Shown: positions 43,830 through 57,460 of the stretch, one piece after another | Numbering within the stretch: position 1 is the first letter of the stretch | How the letters are laid out: each line of letters opens with the position of its first letter | NCBI GenBank assembly: GCA_021292105.1 | Contig: CM037870.1 | Location: 8,467,558 to 8,531,557 of the forward strand | DNA from: Anadara kagoshimensis | Taxonomy: Eukaryota > Mollusca > Bivalvia > Arcoida > Arcidae | Direction: 5' to 3' | DNA length: 64,000 nucleotides | Notes under the pieces: model-generated | Database searches by the model: none | The model's input: only the letters and a program-made list of their open reading frames with translations | What the model was told of the DNA's origin: nothing | Program-made: the position numbers and the translations under genes

Positions 43830-44049
43830 AAAACCATATTGTAATTTATTCACTGCATTATACATTCAATTTCTTGAGAAGCAATGCTCCAACTATGATC
43901 TTAAAGATATATGTTGTCATTGATTGTAGGTGTTCACAAACATGCTCTGTTTTCTCATTTGAAAAGTACATACACAAAATCTTTTAATTTTCTAGAACTT
44001 ACACCACAATCTCTAATTAAAAATTTAAAATGTAACATCTAAAAAAACA

Positions 44050-44108
44050 TCCTATATATATATATATATTAAAAATTAATACAAAATCTAAAAATATCCA
44101 CAATATAT

Positions 44109-44168
<60 letters not shown>

Positions 44169-44220
44169 TTAATACAAAATCTAAAAATATCCACAATATA
44201 TATATATATATATATATATG
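44050..44220. repeat. AT microsatellites with duplicated flanks
   Basis: Three (TA)n runs; the longest, at about 44114-44161, is essentially uninterrupted. The 38-bp sequence 'attaaaaattaatacaaaat' + 'ctaaaaatatccacaat' occurs twice (about 44068 and 44161), so the microsatellite plus flank was duplicated as one unit. Confidence 0.9.
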
Positions 44221-46450
44221 TCTTGATATGAATCAATTTTATATTTTTGTTAAAAACTTCAGTGGAACCAGGTCTGTTATCAATTGTACAAGGTAGTGAG
44301 TACATGCCCGTAAAAGTTGGAAGTCAGACACATAAAATATCTATAAAAACATCTCTATTTAAGTAATCATGCAGAAAGTCTACATGTTTTTGTCCTCGTC
44401 TGCTACACCCTCTCACATTCTTAGATTTATGACTTTAAAAAGTATGTAAGGTATGAACTCCATGATCAAATGTAGGCTAATATAGACTACAATATTCACT
44501 ATACAGGAAGTGTATTACTCTAAACAACATATTACTTATTAATATGGTAATGCATAAATAACCATCGACATACCAACCCATGTTCAAATAATTATCACAA
44601 AAACATAGTAAAATTAAAAATTAAATAAAACATTTTAACTTCAACTAATCATCCCATACGGAGTTAAACATATGTATATGGCTCTTGATTTTAGGATTTG
44701 ATCTTCTGCCTCATTGATTTAGTGGAAAGTTACTAAATCAACATGCCTCATCAAAACGGAGATGGTAATTAAACACAATCCAAAAAGCATTTTAAAAACT
44801 TAAATTTATTTTACAATATTCAGCATTTTATGTTTACTGATGTCCATAAACATTCATATTTTGTTCAATTATTTAGTAAGAAGGTTTCTTTCTTTCTGAT
44901 ATGTTTGTTTTGTGATTGTTACTTAATTATTGAATAATGTATGAAAGTTGATGGACATCGCTGAATATAAGATCTTGAACATACAGTAAAACTGGATATG
45001 ATTATTACAAAAATGTATTGCATCTTTTAGGGCTCTTATCAACCAAATTATTTCTAACCACTTGCATTTTAAAATTGGAATGATTTTCATGTTTTGATGT
45101 CTTACCATTAATGATACAGTTGCATTCAGAAAAAAGTCAATACTGAAAATTTGTACTTGCATCTATGCAACCATGAGTGCATCCTTATGCATGTTAACGA
45201 TCCATAGCATAGTGACTCGCATTCATATTTTAGATTAGAAATCTAAGCCCTATTGTGAAAAATAAAACAAAACAGCAGCCCCACCCACGTGAACAAGGTT
45301 TAGAGGGACATGTCTATCTGCCTGTTCATCCTACTGTAGCTGGAATGAGTTCTGTAAAGGAACATACAGTGTATTCAAACAATCTTAAATGTATTTGACT
45401 GTATGGACATAAAAGCCATGTTGGATTAACATGTATATAGGAGTTATTGCCCTTAGATGCAAAAATATAAAACAAATATTGGAGTTTCTGAATACAAATG
45501 TATATTTCACAGCCAAGACTTACTATTTAAATAGAACCGGTATATTAATAAAAAATGGCAGTAAAAGTATTATTTGTTAATCAAAAACCATAAAATATAA
45601 TTCAGCACAAAATCTAATTAACAATTTTAAAAAATCTTTTGTGTCAATAAACTTTTCTAATAAAAAAAATTACTTTGTCAAATCGACTTTATAAATTTAT
45701 ACTGATGAACGTTATTTTTATGTCATCACCAGGAACAATGGTAAATTCGGTCAACTGATATGACCCAATTTGGAAGCAAATAATGACAGAATAGTGGTTT
45801 TCTTTGAAATGAAAATAAGTCTTCATTATTTTCAATTTATTTGAAACCATTAAATGCTTTTGAGTATCCCATACAAATCTGCACTTTAAATTCATGTTGG
45901 ACCCATACACCTGTTCTGTGGTAAGGACAAATTTGTATTTAAATATATCTAAACCCATAATTTATTTTAAAGTACTATACATTAAGCATGAATGTACTAA
46001 AATGTACGAGGATTGACTTTTAATCACCATCACAACATGACACATGTTATACTATATAATTCCTAGAAAAAATATAGTACGAGTAAGAGGTTATTGACTT
46101 GTAGAATTAATAAAGCTATATAGGACAGAGGAATCAATTTAGAATGATGGGATTGTATGAATACGATAAATAGATGATGAATATAAAATAAGCAATTATT
46201 AAACAAGGAAGTAGAAATATCCACTGATCTTATCATGTGTTTGATTGGTTAACCTTACTTATGGTGTATTTGTTTCACAGTTAATACTCTATATTAGAAA
46301 CTACAATAAATGGTTCACTCAGTAATATTACAAGCCTCGGCTAATCAAGACCCTAAAACGTTTTATTGCTTTTATTGCAATATTATTGAGAAGTATGATT
46401 CTGTGTCCAAATTTATCTGAATAATTTGATGTCTCAAAATTCCAGATTTC

Positions 46451-46536
46451 TTTTATTCTCAATTTTGATCGCTCACGTGGCGGCTGTAGCTGGCTAACTA
46501 CACAGGAAGGACTAACCTTTCGTTTGGAAATGTCAC
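46451..46536 (-). repeat. Dispersed family D, partial copy
   Basis: tttattctcaattttgatcg, cacgtggcgg and tgtagctggctaac match one end of the family body. The CACTTCC and tail parts are missing or diverged. 'Plus' orientation is defined here as reading gttcaaatcacaatccc. Confidence 0.65.
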
Positions 46537-47739
46537 ATGAACATGTATCATAATGTTGGTAGTTGGCTCTTTTGCTGTCAAACAGTTTATTGTAATAGAT
46601 TTAGATTAAATTCGATGACAAATTGTAAAATGTTTTGAAGACAGCTTTGACATAAGCCATAAATTAAATTAATAAATTGTTTGTGTGCAAACTAAGATAT
46701 TAATATTAAATATTGAATATTAAACTTTAAAAATTCCTCAAAAAACGAAGGTATGCTTAATCGTTCAAATTATTGCCATAGTGGATTTATATTTGTCAAA
46801 ATATAATTTCGTTCTTTTATTTTCTCATTGTAACATTTTAAAAATAGTTTTTCCACAGTTATGGTCTGGGTACTACTGATGAGAAATTATATTTCGAAAC
46901 AGCCGTCTAGTGATTCAAAACTCAACGGGTTTATTAATATTAGGCTACGAAATACCTTAAAATTTTAAGCATACGTTTTTCATAAAATGTGTATGGTTGA
47001 TGACTTAACAGATAGTTAAATACGTGACTAATAGGTGAAATGTGTCCTTCATAAACAATGACATTTAACAATGTCAATTACTATCTGTAAAGTACAAAAG
47101 AGTAACAGTGTGACATACAATATGTTATACATATAGAGAAATTAATATTCAGGCAAAAATAACTAAACATTAATAATTGTAATTAATCAAAAAAAAAAAA
47201 AAAAAAAAAAAAATAAAAATCAAAAATAAAAAAAAAAATTGAAGAAGTAATGCGAAATGAGATCATAATGGGCATAGGCATCTATTGTTAGTTATTAAAA
47301 CGTTCTATTTTTATGACAAATACAATTACACTATTATGTGAATATAAATGAGAGATTTTTTACCATATATAATTTTGCAAAGTCAGCGATTCAATGAACA
47401 TCTTAAAGCATTTGTGAGATAAAACCATATTCACTCTTATGGTACAATGCATCAGGGGAGCTTAATATCTCTATTAGCCCCTATACTGTAAATTGAGAAT
47501 AGTAAATACTAAAATCTCAATAAGGCTTGTTTTACTCTGGCTATTTTCATTCATTCTAAATTTGGAGACTATGTGAATGTCATCTATCCCAATGAGCTTG
47601 AAACAAAAGATACGACTGATTTCTCAAGTTCTGCTTCATATTTAGACTTATACTTCAATAATGACGCCTACGAAATGTTACATTGAAAACTCTATGACAA
47701 ACACAATGACTAAATTTTCTATTGTCAACATGTTCATTT

Positions 47740-47957
47740 TACAAAATTTTGATTACAGACGTGATGGATGTAGCTGGCTAAACAGGAGGTGTTAACCCTT
47801 CCAAAGCACCCGGCCTCACTTCCCTAGTTGAAGTTTACGTGTCTCATCTGACTTGTTAGTTCAAAAGTCTTTACTTTGCTACCTGACTTGTTAGTTCAAA
47901 AGTCTTTACTTTGCTTCTGGATTTAATTCGGACAAGGATTAGTATGTTTGTGTTTTT
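47740..47957 (-). repeat. Dispersed family D copy with internal duplication
   Basis: attttgattacagacgtgat, tgtagctggctaaacaggag, cccggcctcacttcc, ttactttgcttctgga and attagtatgtttgtg are all present. The 36-bp stretch 'cctgacttgttagttcaaaa...actttgct' is repeated twice in tandem. Confidence 0.8.
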
Positions 47958-48619
47958 TTATTTTTATCTTTATCAGCTACGGGTGTACAACACAACGGTT
48001 AGTTGAATAAGGAACAAGCATATCAGACTAAAGTGTTTTTTTTAATCACGTTTTACAATGTCGAGTTAAGTTGACTTTCATCGTTTGCTCCGACCGTTCT
48101 TCGTTAGTTTTGACTGAATGAAATTTACAAACACTTTTTTTGTTTTCACAATTAGTCATAAAGGCACAAAAGTAAATTTAATTTGAAGGGATAAATTATT
48201 TATCATTGAGTTTTATTACTTATTATTACGAATTTAATTAAGTTTTTTTTTTAATATATGATTTCGCCAAGGCCATACCTACTTGTAAGCATTAACCGAA
48301 TAATTTTTCCAATCACCTTTTTATGACGTTCAATTCAACATCATTGGTAATTTTTTTATTCTGAAAGGTGTCATGTTAACCCGCGTTATTACTGCTCTTA
48401 TAACCAAGTTGATCGTAAAAACTAACATATCATACGCTTTTTGCTCTTAAAATATGTAGCACTTAAGTAGTAATTGTTTGGTATTAGAACACAATTTTTG
48501 GCTGTTGTGTAATCCCAATGACAAATGACAAGGTTGAACATCCATAAGCGTCATCCACGTGCCGATGAAATGTTAACCAGTGGTTCCACATTGATTTCAT
48601 GCAAATATCTAATACCCAA

Positions 48620-49075
48620 TATGAGTTAATGAAAATCCGACTGGTTTAGTTTATCACTCATGTGATTTAATCAAAAGCTGAATACTGAAATGAATCTATC
48701 AAAAGCTGAATGGTTGGTTTGATTACTCATGAGTCTATCATAAGCTGAATGGCTGGCTTGATTATTCAAATAAGTTTATCAAAAGCTGAATGGCTGACTT
48801 GATTATTTATGAGTTAATCAAAAGCTGAATGACTGACTTGATTACTCATGAGTTAATAAAAATTCGATTGGTTGAGTTGATTACTCGTATGTTAATTGCT
48901 CAAATGAGTTTATTAAAAGCTGAATGACTGGCTTGATTACTCAAATGATTTACTAAAAAATCAAATAGCTGGCTTGGTCACTCACGTGTGTTATCCACCT
49001 GATTGGCTGGCTTGGTCAATCACGTGTGTTATCCACCTTCTGATTGGCTGCCTTGGTTACCACATGACGATCGGT
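48620..49075 (+). repeat. Degenerate tandem repeat of about 60 bp
   Basis: The block 'atcaaaagctgaatggctgg' + 'cttgattactcatgagtt' recurs about seven times with substitutions. The last two copies shift to 'ctgattggctggcttggtca'. Confidence 0.75.
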
Positions 49076-49574
49076 ACTGGAATATCAAATATGAAAAAAT
49101 AAAGGCAGCCATTCGGAATTGGATTATAAAACACGAGTAACCAATCCATTTAGCCATTATCTATAAACATAAAATAGTCAAATCATCAGAATATACAGTT
49201 CAGACAAAACCTAATTCTTTTGTTTTCTATAAAAACGAATATGTATGTCTTCCCACACATAGATTAAAATGGCAATTTATACAAGCTGTTTCAGACAGAA
49301 AAACACCAAACGACGTCGGCGAAAAATACAAGTATATAGATCAGGTATTTAAATGGCATTCCACCTCCTACACGCAGACTAAACTTGTAACAAAGATACA
49401 TTTTATATTCGATATTTGATGTTTGATATTTGATACCTTTTTGTAATTTATAGGAAATAAATAAAATACATTTTTAGTATTTTTAGAAAGTCTCAAAAGT
49501 AAAGTTCACTTTACAGGTTGAAGCTTCCAGTTTTATTATCTATGTTTATTATTAGTAAGGTCCCCTAAATGTTT

Positions 49575-49830
49575 TATAGCCGTCATCACAATATTTCTTG
49601 TAAGTATGTTGTCTCTGTATCCAGAATTACCCTGGATAAATTTGACGTTATGTAGTTATATGTTCCTTTCATTCTCAATAAATACATGGCGGAAGTAGCT
49701 CGCTTAACAAGAGGTGCTTACCCTTCAGAAACACCCGACCTCACTTTCATGTTGAACGTTCACGTTTTTGCTTATTACTCACTTGTATAAAGTGTTTGCT
49801 TTGCTTTTGAAATTTGGAGACGAGCCGATG
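49575..49830 (-). repeat. Dispersed family D copy, long form
   Basis: Includes an extra upstream part also present at 62675 (gtcatcacaatattt, tccagaattaccctggataa, tttgacgt). The family body follows: tgttcctttcattctcaata, ggtgcttacccttcagaaac. Confidence 0.75.
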
Positions 49831-50184
49831 TGTTTTGTGTCAAATAAATGTTTCAATGAATCAATAATTGGGACTTGGTTACCATAGGAACTCGAGGTAA
49901 TAAGTCTTTCATTATGTTGATAAGAAAAATCGGAAATGGAAATCACAATAAAACAATTGGCAATAAAGATCTACATATATTAAAATCACGGGCTTTTTAC
50001 ACCGCTTTTTTGACTTAATATTCGCAACTATTGAATGAATATTATTTCTTGCTATATATTTTTAGAAGATAAATATTCATAGCCGCATGAGCTTATGTTG
50101 TTTATTGTGTTACTTTGTGGTTACGTGTTATTGATTGCTCTTGCAATCATCTGCAACTGGATCTTTTATAATTTGTATCAAAAT

Positions 50185-50300
50185 AAAAATACCAATCAAT
50201 GTCCAAATCACAATTCAAAAGCAAAGTAAAAGCTTTGAAACAGACACAAAAGTTAAACACGCGATCTTCCACCAGGGAAGTAAGGTCAGGTGCTCCGAAG
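50185..50300 (+). repeat. Dispersed family D copy
   Basis: accaatcaatgtccaaatca, agcaaagtaaaagctttgaa and ccaccagggaagtaaggtca. Truncated after gtgctccg. Confidence 0.75.
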
Positions 50301-51194
50301 TGGTTATCTGTTACAAACATTGGAACAGTGGAAATTATATATTTACCAGTTTTAATTTTGCAGCACTAGACGTCTGTTTTGAAATATAATTCCTCATCAG
50401 AGGTGATGTGGCCAAAATTGTAAAACCAAAAGTTTTTCCGAGTTGTCAATGCTATAATATTACATAAGTATTACAGTTTCATGCTTTGATCTTCTTGATA
50501 TATGCGAATTTATTAAATTTTTTGATTGTATAGCTGAAGTATGTGCTTGGTTACGCTCTTTACTATCGTGTTAGTGAATTAAAAAATTTCTTATTTTCAT
50601 TTTATATATACAGTTTGCATAAAACAACAAAACCCCAGCATGTCTTATTTAACCCTTTAAGTATGTGACATCTCTGCACTAAAGCAAACTACATTCTATA
50701 TTTAAAATTAATGACATTTAACGTTCATTGGATATTCTATCGGAATTTGTTATATTAAACATTTCTGTCTGTGATAGCCATATATGTAGAAAACTTTAAT
50801 ATACTTGGTGAAATAACAATATAATTTACAGCGCAATAATTTATTTGTGTTGTGTTGAAACATCTGTTTAAAATAGACATCAGGACTAGAATCGCTAAAA
50901 GATTGTACAACAAACCAACGAAAAAAGAGAGATACAAATACATAAAAAATAAATTTAAAAATAAATAAAACAAAATCAAGAATAGATAAAATTAAAAAAA
51001 GATAATTAATTAAAATAAACATAATTAGGCCTATTTTTGAGACTATTGTAAATATATTTGTTATCAAGTGAGGATCAATCAATTGTGTTGCAACCTAACA
51101 GTTCCAAACCACTTGTCATCATTATATCTAGTTTCGTATTTAATCACCATCGCTATGTCTGTACTATGACATAAAGAAGACAGCAAGTTGTGAG

Positions 51195-51515
51195 TGATAA
51201 ATGCGAATCTTAATAGAGCTAACACAACAAATAAATACTAATTAATAAAGGAAACAGGCAAACCAAACAAGGTAAGACTAAACTGTCACATCAGAAAAGA
51301 GAAACAATAAATACAAATAAACAGACAAACTCAACTAGAAAAGGCAAAAAAAAACCAGAAAAACGATAGACAAACAAACATTAAAAGAAAACAAGAAAGA
51401 CAAAAAGCAACTGAAACAAATGAACAACAAACAAAGCAAACAAAACGAGAAAAAAAAAAAAAAAAAAGTAGAGCAGATAAACAAAACAAAACAAGACAAG
51501 AAAAACATATTGGAC
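51195..51515. repeat. A/CAAA-rich low-complexity tract
   Basis: Long stretch of aaacaaac/gaaaaac-type sequence with a poly(A) run near 51450-51468. Confidence 0.8.
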
Positions 51516-52034
51516 TATTGATTTTACAATTAGAGAAAGCTGTTACTATTGTACTGTGTTATTTTTATTTCTTTGCAATTTTTTAACTAAGAAAATATAC
51601 AACAAAGATGTATTATATAATGGCCTCGTAAAAGTTTAAATTCCTCAAAACAAGACTATTATTTATCGTTTAGAGTATTGCCTTTGGTGGATTTGGTAAA
51701 TAAAATTTGGTCCTTCTATCCTTCTCAAATCAACATCTTAAAAATAGTTTGATTTCCACAATGTTGGTCCTAGCATTACTAATGAGGAATTTCATTCCGA
51801 AACGGCCTAGTGTGTCAAAATTAAAACAGGGTTTGTAATTATTACACATCAAGGAATTGAATATAAATCAGGAAATAAACTTATCAACACGTTGATCCCA
51901 GGAAAGACCTAGTTTTTTGGTTTTATACTGTATATAATATTTACTGAAAAAGGATGCATTAACATATAGGAAATAGAATTGATGTATTGATTAAATTTTA
52001 AACTAAAAGGTAATATCATTATATCAAACACAGA

Positions 52035-52140
52035 AATACTAATACATGTCCAAATCACAATCCCAAACGAAAATAAAAACTCTTTGCAAACTGGCAAATT
52101 AAGTTAATCACGTGAATACCAGGGAAGTGAAGCTGGCTAA
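52035..52140 (+). repeat. Dispersed family D copy
   Basis: actaatacatgtccaaatca, caatcccaaa, aatcacgtgaataccaggga-agtgaagctggc. Truncated at the left and right. Confidence 0.75.
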
Positions 52141-52654
52141 GCCAAATATTATCTTTTGCCCATAACTGTGTTATTGAAAACTTCACTAACAAAATAATAT
52201 TCAATGAGTTTGTCTTTCTTTGTTAAATTTAAAGTTTTGTTTGTTTCTGGCATTTGCATATAAATGTTATTTATTGACTTGGCTCTTTTCAACTACGGTG
52301 TCAGTTCCAACATCCAACCATCTATTTTAGATCTGATAAAAACAGAAATCTGAATACGTAAATACACTTAATGATAATTTTTTAGTTCTTCCTAAGTCTC
52401 AGTTTATCTGACGTCTCTGCACTAGAAAAATCAATATACCACCGACTTTTATAAACATCACTAATAGCTGATAAATTAATGATATGTTAGACGTGTTTAT
52501 CCATTAACAAAATGTATTTACATTTGAATTTGGCATCAGTCTGAAATTCTTGATGTTTTTACTGTTTTTATTCAGACTATAATTCATCATTTAATAATGA
52601 TTCCCTTTTTCATAATTATACCGTATAACAAAATTCGCTGATCTTCCTTAATCA

Positions 52655-53070
52655 ATCACAAACATCCCGCTCCATTTTCAAATGACAATTCCAAAACTGA
52701 GTCACTGGCATACCGATCCATGTCCAAATACCAATCACAAAAGTCAATGCCAATCATGCCATCCACGACCATATCAAAATCCCTAAAGTCAGCCATAAAC
52801 ACAAGTTCCATGTTCAAATCACAATTCTAAGAGTCAACGATAAAGACAACGATTCAAATTAAATTCCCCAAATTCAACCAGGCTCATATTCAATTTACAA
52901 TTTGAAAAGTAAAGTAAAACTTTTGAAAGCTGGAAATTAAATAAAACACATTAACTTCCACCACGGAAGTGAGAAAAGGTTAGGACATATTGTCTAGCAA
53001 CCTATGGCTACCACGAGTAAATAAAAATACGAATGAGAGGAATCTGAAATTATTGGGCGTCAAATATATA
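52655..53070 (+). repeat. Dispersed family D copy with about five 46-bp-like end units
   Basis: From 52655 to 52900 the 'catgttcaaatcacaattcc' block recurs about every 46 bp in diverged form. The family body then follows (agtaaaacttttgaaagctg, ccaccacggaagtgag, gaatgagaggaatctg). It is an intermediate stage between a plain copy and a large satellite. Confidence 0.75.
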
Positions 53071-53179
53071 TCCAAGAAGATGATTATGGATACATACTTT
53101 TCAATATTATTGTTATGAGGACCACTTTTAAACTATGCTTGCATTATCGTTGAGTCAATATTTTATTTAAAGACAATTT

Positions 53180-53337
53180 TGTCGCTATATAGCTGTTTAG
53201 CTAGCTAAACAAAAGTAATTTACCCTTCCGGAGCAGCCGCCCTCACTTCCCCACGTGTTTAACCTAATTTGTCAGTTTAATAGTTATTAATTTGCTTCTG
53301 GGTTGTGATTCGGACATGGATTTGTATGTTTGTTTAT
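53180..53337 (-). repeat. Dispersed family D copy
   Basis: tagctagctaaacaaaagta, cccttccggagcagccgccc-tcacttcc, ttgcttctgggttgtgattc and ggacatggatttgtatgttt. Confidence 0.8.
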
Positions 53338-53663
53338 GATAACTATTTAATATGAAACATTATTAGTTTTTCAACAAACACGAAATAACAAACAGAACAA
53401 TTAATATCTCTGACATCTAAGAAAATATTTTACTTTTACTGATAATTATACTTCATGCTTTGATTTGGTGGGCAAGACATAATATAAAATGATACGATTT
53501 ACAAAAAATTAAATACTCAAGGAATGGTCATCAACTAATATACAACTGAATGTTCTCCTTTAAGAATAAACAAATTGAAATTTCGTGTTTAGGATACAAT
53601 TCTTCATCAGCAAAGCTTGGAACAAAATTGTGAAATAAAAATTTTCAAGATGTTAGAAAAATA

Positions 53664-54000
53664 TTAAACTGTTATTAAAACAGTAAAATTTGCTCTTATA
53701 GACTCGTGATATTAAATAATACAACAAAATGGTGTACATAACTTTTATTTTAAACGGAGAGGTCCTATTTCCAAGAAAAATGTTAACATCACCCATCTTG
53801 ATCTAGATTATGAAAAATTGAGATTGTCAAAATCTTTCATAAAAATTCTTGAATGTTAACATAAGTGAAATTTGTAGATTCCTAAAATGTTACTTGAAAG
53901 GTAAACACCTCATATCTAGCTAGCTACACACGCCAATGTGCAATCACAAATGAGAAATCAGCATAGAATGATATGGAGCTTTTAAATTTTTGATACAGAA
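53664..54000 (+). repeat. Direct duplication, copy 1 (with diverged family D end)
   Basis: Near-identical to 56076-56408: aactgttattaaaacagtaa ... atggtgtacataactttta ... catcttgatctagattatga ... gatacagaa. Differences are a few substitutions and a missing 'ttccta' block. The last third (ctagctagctacacacgcca...tgagaaatcagcatagaat) is a diverged family D end. Confidence 0.9.
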
Positions 54001-56075
54001 TGCAATGGACCAAAATATATGATACCAAATATATATATATAATTTTTCGGAATAAAATTCATCGATTCATCGGTAATACCCAGATATTGTGGAAACCCAA
54101 ATACATTATGATGTGAGAGAAAAAATAAAAGGACAAAAATTTATTTATCAAATCTATCAAAGGCAACACTTTAAACCAAAATTGTGGAAACCCAAATATT
54201 TTTAAAATATTGGAAATAGAAAAACAATTGGACCAATTTAAAAAATATAACTATATAAATAACAGTACAAGAAATCAATCAAAAAGAGAAAAAACTTCTA
54301 AAATTGAGCTTAGTGACAAAATTCCTCATTGTGATAACTTATTAGTAGAATATATATATTTTAATTGAATTATTGATAACATGTTTATTAAATATTCAAA
54401 CATAGCGTAACAAAGTGTTCAGTTGGCCAATACTACACAACGGATAATAATTCAAAAAACGGTTCGATTTGATTTGTGAAAATACTTAAGGAAAGATTTA
54501 AATCTATCATTACGGATATATTTTGATGCACTTGTTTTTGCGATGAGGGACTTTTGTAATAGGCAATTTTTTATCAAATTCAATTGAGGGAATACACTTC
54601 ATTGTATTAAATTACTTAAGAAATATTTCTGTAATATGCCTGTATTTTCCAGAGCGCACAAATGTCACACATCAGCCTACGCTGACGATAAAGTATATAT
54701 AAAATCAATTCAAATATCTGACTGTTACTCAAGTTAGAATTTCAATCAGGAAGTAGTCTGTGTGAAATTACTGGCTGACTGAAATAATTATTTGAACACA
54801 AAAAATACCAATCAAGATGAATTCGTATCTAATTTAGGAACTTGTGTAAACGTGGCAAGCCATATGTCACATGGTAATTCAAAACAATGCAATATTTCTT
54901 TATTTATTGCGCATTGTGTTTTGGGTGGTTATAGAAGAATACTGCCAAGGTATTAAAAAGAAGTAGTTGCCCTAGGTACGTTTGCACTACTTGCTGCAAC
55001 AAATTCATTAATCTTTGACGTTCAGACACATAAATGTCAATTAACCTTAACTTAACCTTAAAAATCCATATGGTAATAACACTGCTTCATTTGCTTTTCT
55101 ACTATTAGCAAGTGTTTCCCTAATTTTGCTATTATTTAAAGTAAAATTTGTAACACACATGATAGTTTTATGATTTTTTTTCCATTTGCAGATGTATAAA
55201 TATTTTTTATATTCCCATTAGGAACTATTATCTATTGGGTAACAATTACAAAACCCACAAATGTTGTTGTTTAAGGAATCTTTTCTCTATCGAACAATTG
55301 AAAAGACCCAGTTGTTTCTAATTTGTGTATTTTTTACAGAAATTTATCTATTTTGTTATTACAAAATCCCAAATGTTACGAGATTTTGACACTCGTTTAC
55401 ATTTTTAATACAATCACATTTTTTCACTTTATAAATATCAATGGGACATAACATTGCATTTTGAAACAAGCAAAAAACAAACTTACCAGTAATGTTCAAA
55501 TCACCATCCAAAAATTAAAAAAAAAAGAACAAATTGAAACGAACAATACAAAATTCTTACAAAAATGTAATGATGGCACAGTGTATAAATTGTTTTTTTG
55601 TCTTATTAATTTTTCATGGAATAGACGATCTTACATTAATATTCTTATAATATTGGATTTATTTAACGATATTATTTTATCACTTTTTAAGAAAAAATTC
55701 CCCTACAGGTAAAAGGTTATAAGAAATGAGTGTAATGCAAAGTACCATGTTATAAAATAAGTAACTTTAATACAGTATGTGTTGAACTGATTTTCTAGCT
55801 TTCACTGTTCATACTTTTATTTTTGGATTAATATTTGAAAATGGTCTGATATGTTTGTTTTTATATAAATAAGTCACTTATTAAAACAGTTATTATGTGG
55901 TAGGTACTTGTACATTGGGAATAAATCAAAAGTGTGGCGCCAGAGCGTGCATTTACTTTTTAAAAAATAAATTTCAATAAAAACAAATACTCAAAAATTA
56001 ATTAAAAAACAGTAAAAATGCTTTTAATGGCATATATGGCTACACTTAGGTAGACGAGCGTCTAAAATGTTCAAT
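54001..56075. other. AT-rich DNA between the two direct duplication copies
   Basis: Mostly A+T with 'gtggaaacccaaat' repeated at 54090 and 54183. A family D fragment (gtaatgttcaaatcaccatc) lies near 55489. No coding signal. Confidence 0.5.
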
Positions 56076-56408
56076 AATTAAACTGTTATTAAAACAGTAA
56101 AATTTGCTCTTATAGACTCGTGATATTAAATAATACAACAAAATGGTGTACATAACTTTTATTTTAAACGGAGAGATCCTATTTCAAAGAAAAATGTTAA
56201 CATCACCCATCTTGATCTAGATTATGAAAAATTGAGATTGTCAAAATCTTTCATAAAAATTCTTGAATGTTAACATAAGTGAAATTTGTAGAAAACGTTA
56301 CTTGAAAGGTAAACACCTCATATCTAGCTAGCTACACACGCCAATGTGCAATCACAAATGAGAAATCAGCATAGAATAATATGGAGCTTTTTAATTTTTG
56401 ATACAGAA
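56076..56408 (+). repeat. Direct duplication, copy 2
   Basis: Second copy of the block at 53664-54000, 2.4 kb downstream in the same orientation. The high identity implies a recent event. Confidence 0.9.
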
Positions 56409-56414
56409 ACATCA

Positions 56415-56660
56415 TACTTACCACAATAAAATAAATAGCAAGAACATGATCTACCTTAGCTTTCTTACTGTGAAAAAATATACCATAAACAGTAGATGCA
56501 AGTATATTGCTGAATAGAAAATAAAAGTTGACAACAGAAAAATTAAATTCATCACGTTTGTCATATGCACAATGAAACGACTCAACAAACATTGTTTCAA
56601 AGTTTGCACCATTTGGTATACCGGTTGTTTTTGGAACAACATATTGTCAAACACAACAAA
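56415..56660 (-). pseudogene. Retroelement ORF scrap (frameshifted)
   Basis: On the minus strand two overlapping frames join: DNMLFQKQPVYQMVQTLKQ, then FVESFHCAYDKRDEFNFSVV with NFYFLFSNILASTVYGIF. The pattern YDKRD-x-FNF-x-VNF..SNI-x-A...YG resembles a C-terminal segment of reverse-transcriptase proteins seen repeatedly in invertebrate genomes (from memory). A frameshift separates the parts, and both ends are lost. Antisense to the adjacent direct duplication. It is followed by gtaagtatg, a chance donor-like site. Confidence 0.4.
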
Positions 56661-57384
56661 TTATATTATAATGACTTTATTTCCAGTATATTCTCGTTTG
56701 CTTTCTGTATGGTGTTTGACAAAATAGCCTGTACAAGATATAAATATCTTGGTTTGTTGGTTTTTTGTCTTTGTAAAATTATGATTTGATATAGACATGT
56801 ATTATTTTTTCAAATCAATTTTGAAATTTCGTTTTGGTTGATACGTCTGATAATACTAGTGTAATGATGTAGGTAAGAGTTTTGTATAGATTTCTAGAAT
56901 TAAATAAATTGCAATAAACTTAAAAGCTAAATATATGCTGATTTGAATAAACGAGAGATGACAGTTATCTTATTGACTTTGACTTCAGACAGGATAATTT
57001 GTAAAAAGTAACATAGAGAATAAATTATAGGGAACATGAACATCTATACACTTACTCAGCCAACCAACCGCTTTGTTAACCAGGAAGTAATCCAAAGTAA
57101 GATGAATCTAAATCGATTGTGTCGGCCATGTAACTCCAGTTTTTTATATACTATTGTACATATAAACCCGGAAATACATAATATAGACTTGTATAACAGA
57201 TCGCAGACTTTTTTGGTGTATAATGATGTATCAATAATATCATGATATCTGCCTCCTGATTGGACTCTTTGGTGCATGTAGAAAAATGTTAGAAAATGCT
57301 AGGGGATAAAAAATAATGTCGCACAACTCTAAACTCAAAAAATTAAGAATAAACTGAAAGAAATTTATCAAAAAAATATACTGG

Positions 57385-57460
57385 TGCATTCCAAATCACA
57401 ATCCCAAAAGCAAAGTTAAAACTTTGAAATCTGGCAAATCAAACGAAACATCTGAAATCT
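57385..57460 (+). repeat. Dispersed family D fragment
   Basis: ctggtgcattccaaatcaca, atcccaaaagcaaagttaaa and actttgaaatctggcaaatc. A short echo, ctgccaggga, follows near 57540. Confidence 0.7.

Larger units (their letters stand above)
43394..49574. other. Downstream DNA, no gene supported
   Basis: Apart from the listed MITE, microsatellites and family D copies it is AT-rich. There is an A-homopolymer run near 47190-47240. Minus-strand ORFs at 44923-45162 and 45689-45958 have AT-biased composition, no homology that I recognise and no splice context, so I do not call them. Confidence 0.6.

Noticed and set aside
50750..51082. 110-residue hydrophobic minus-strand ORF
   Set aside because: Composition reflects A/T-rich low-complexity DNA (Phe/Ile/Leu/Tyr runs); no splice sites or motifs support it.
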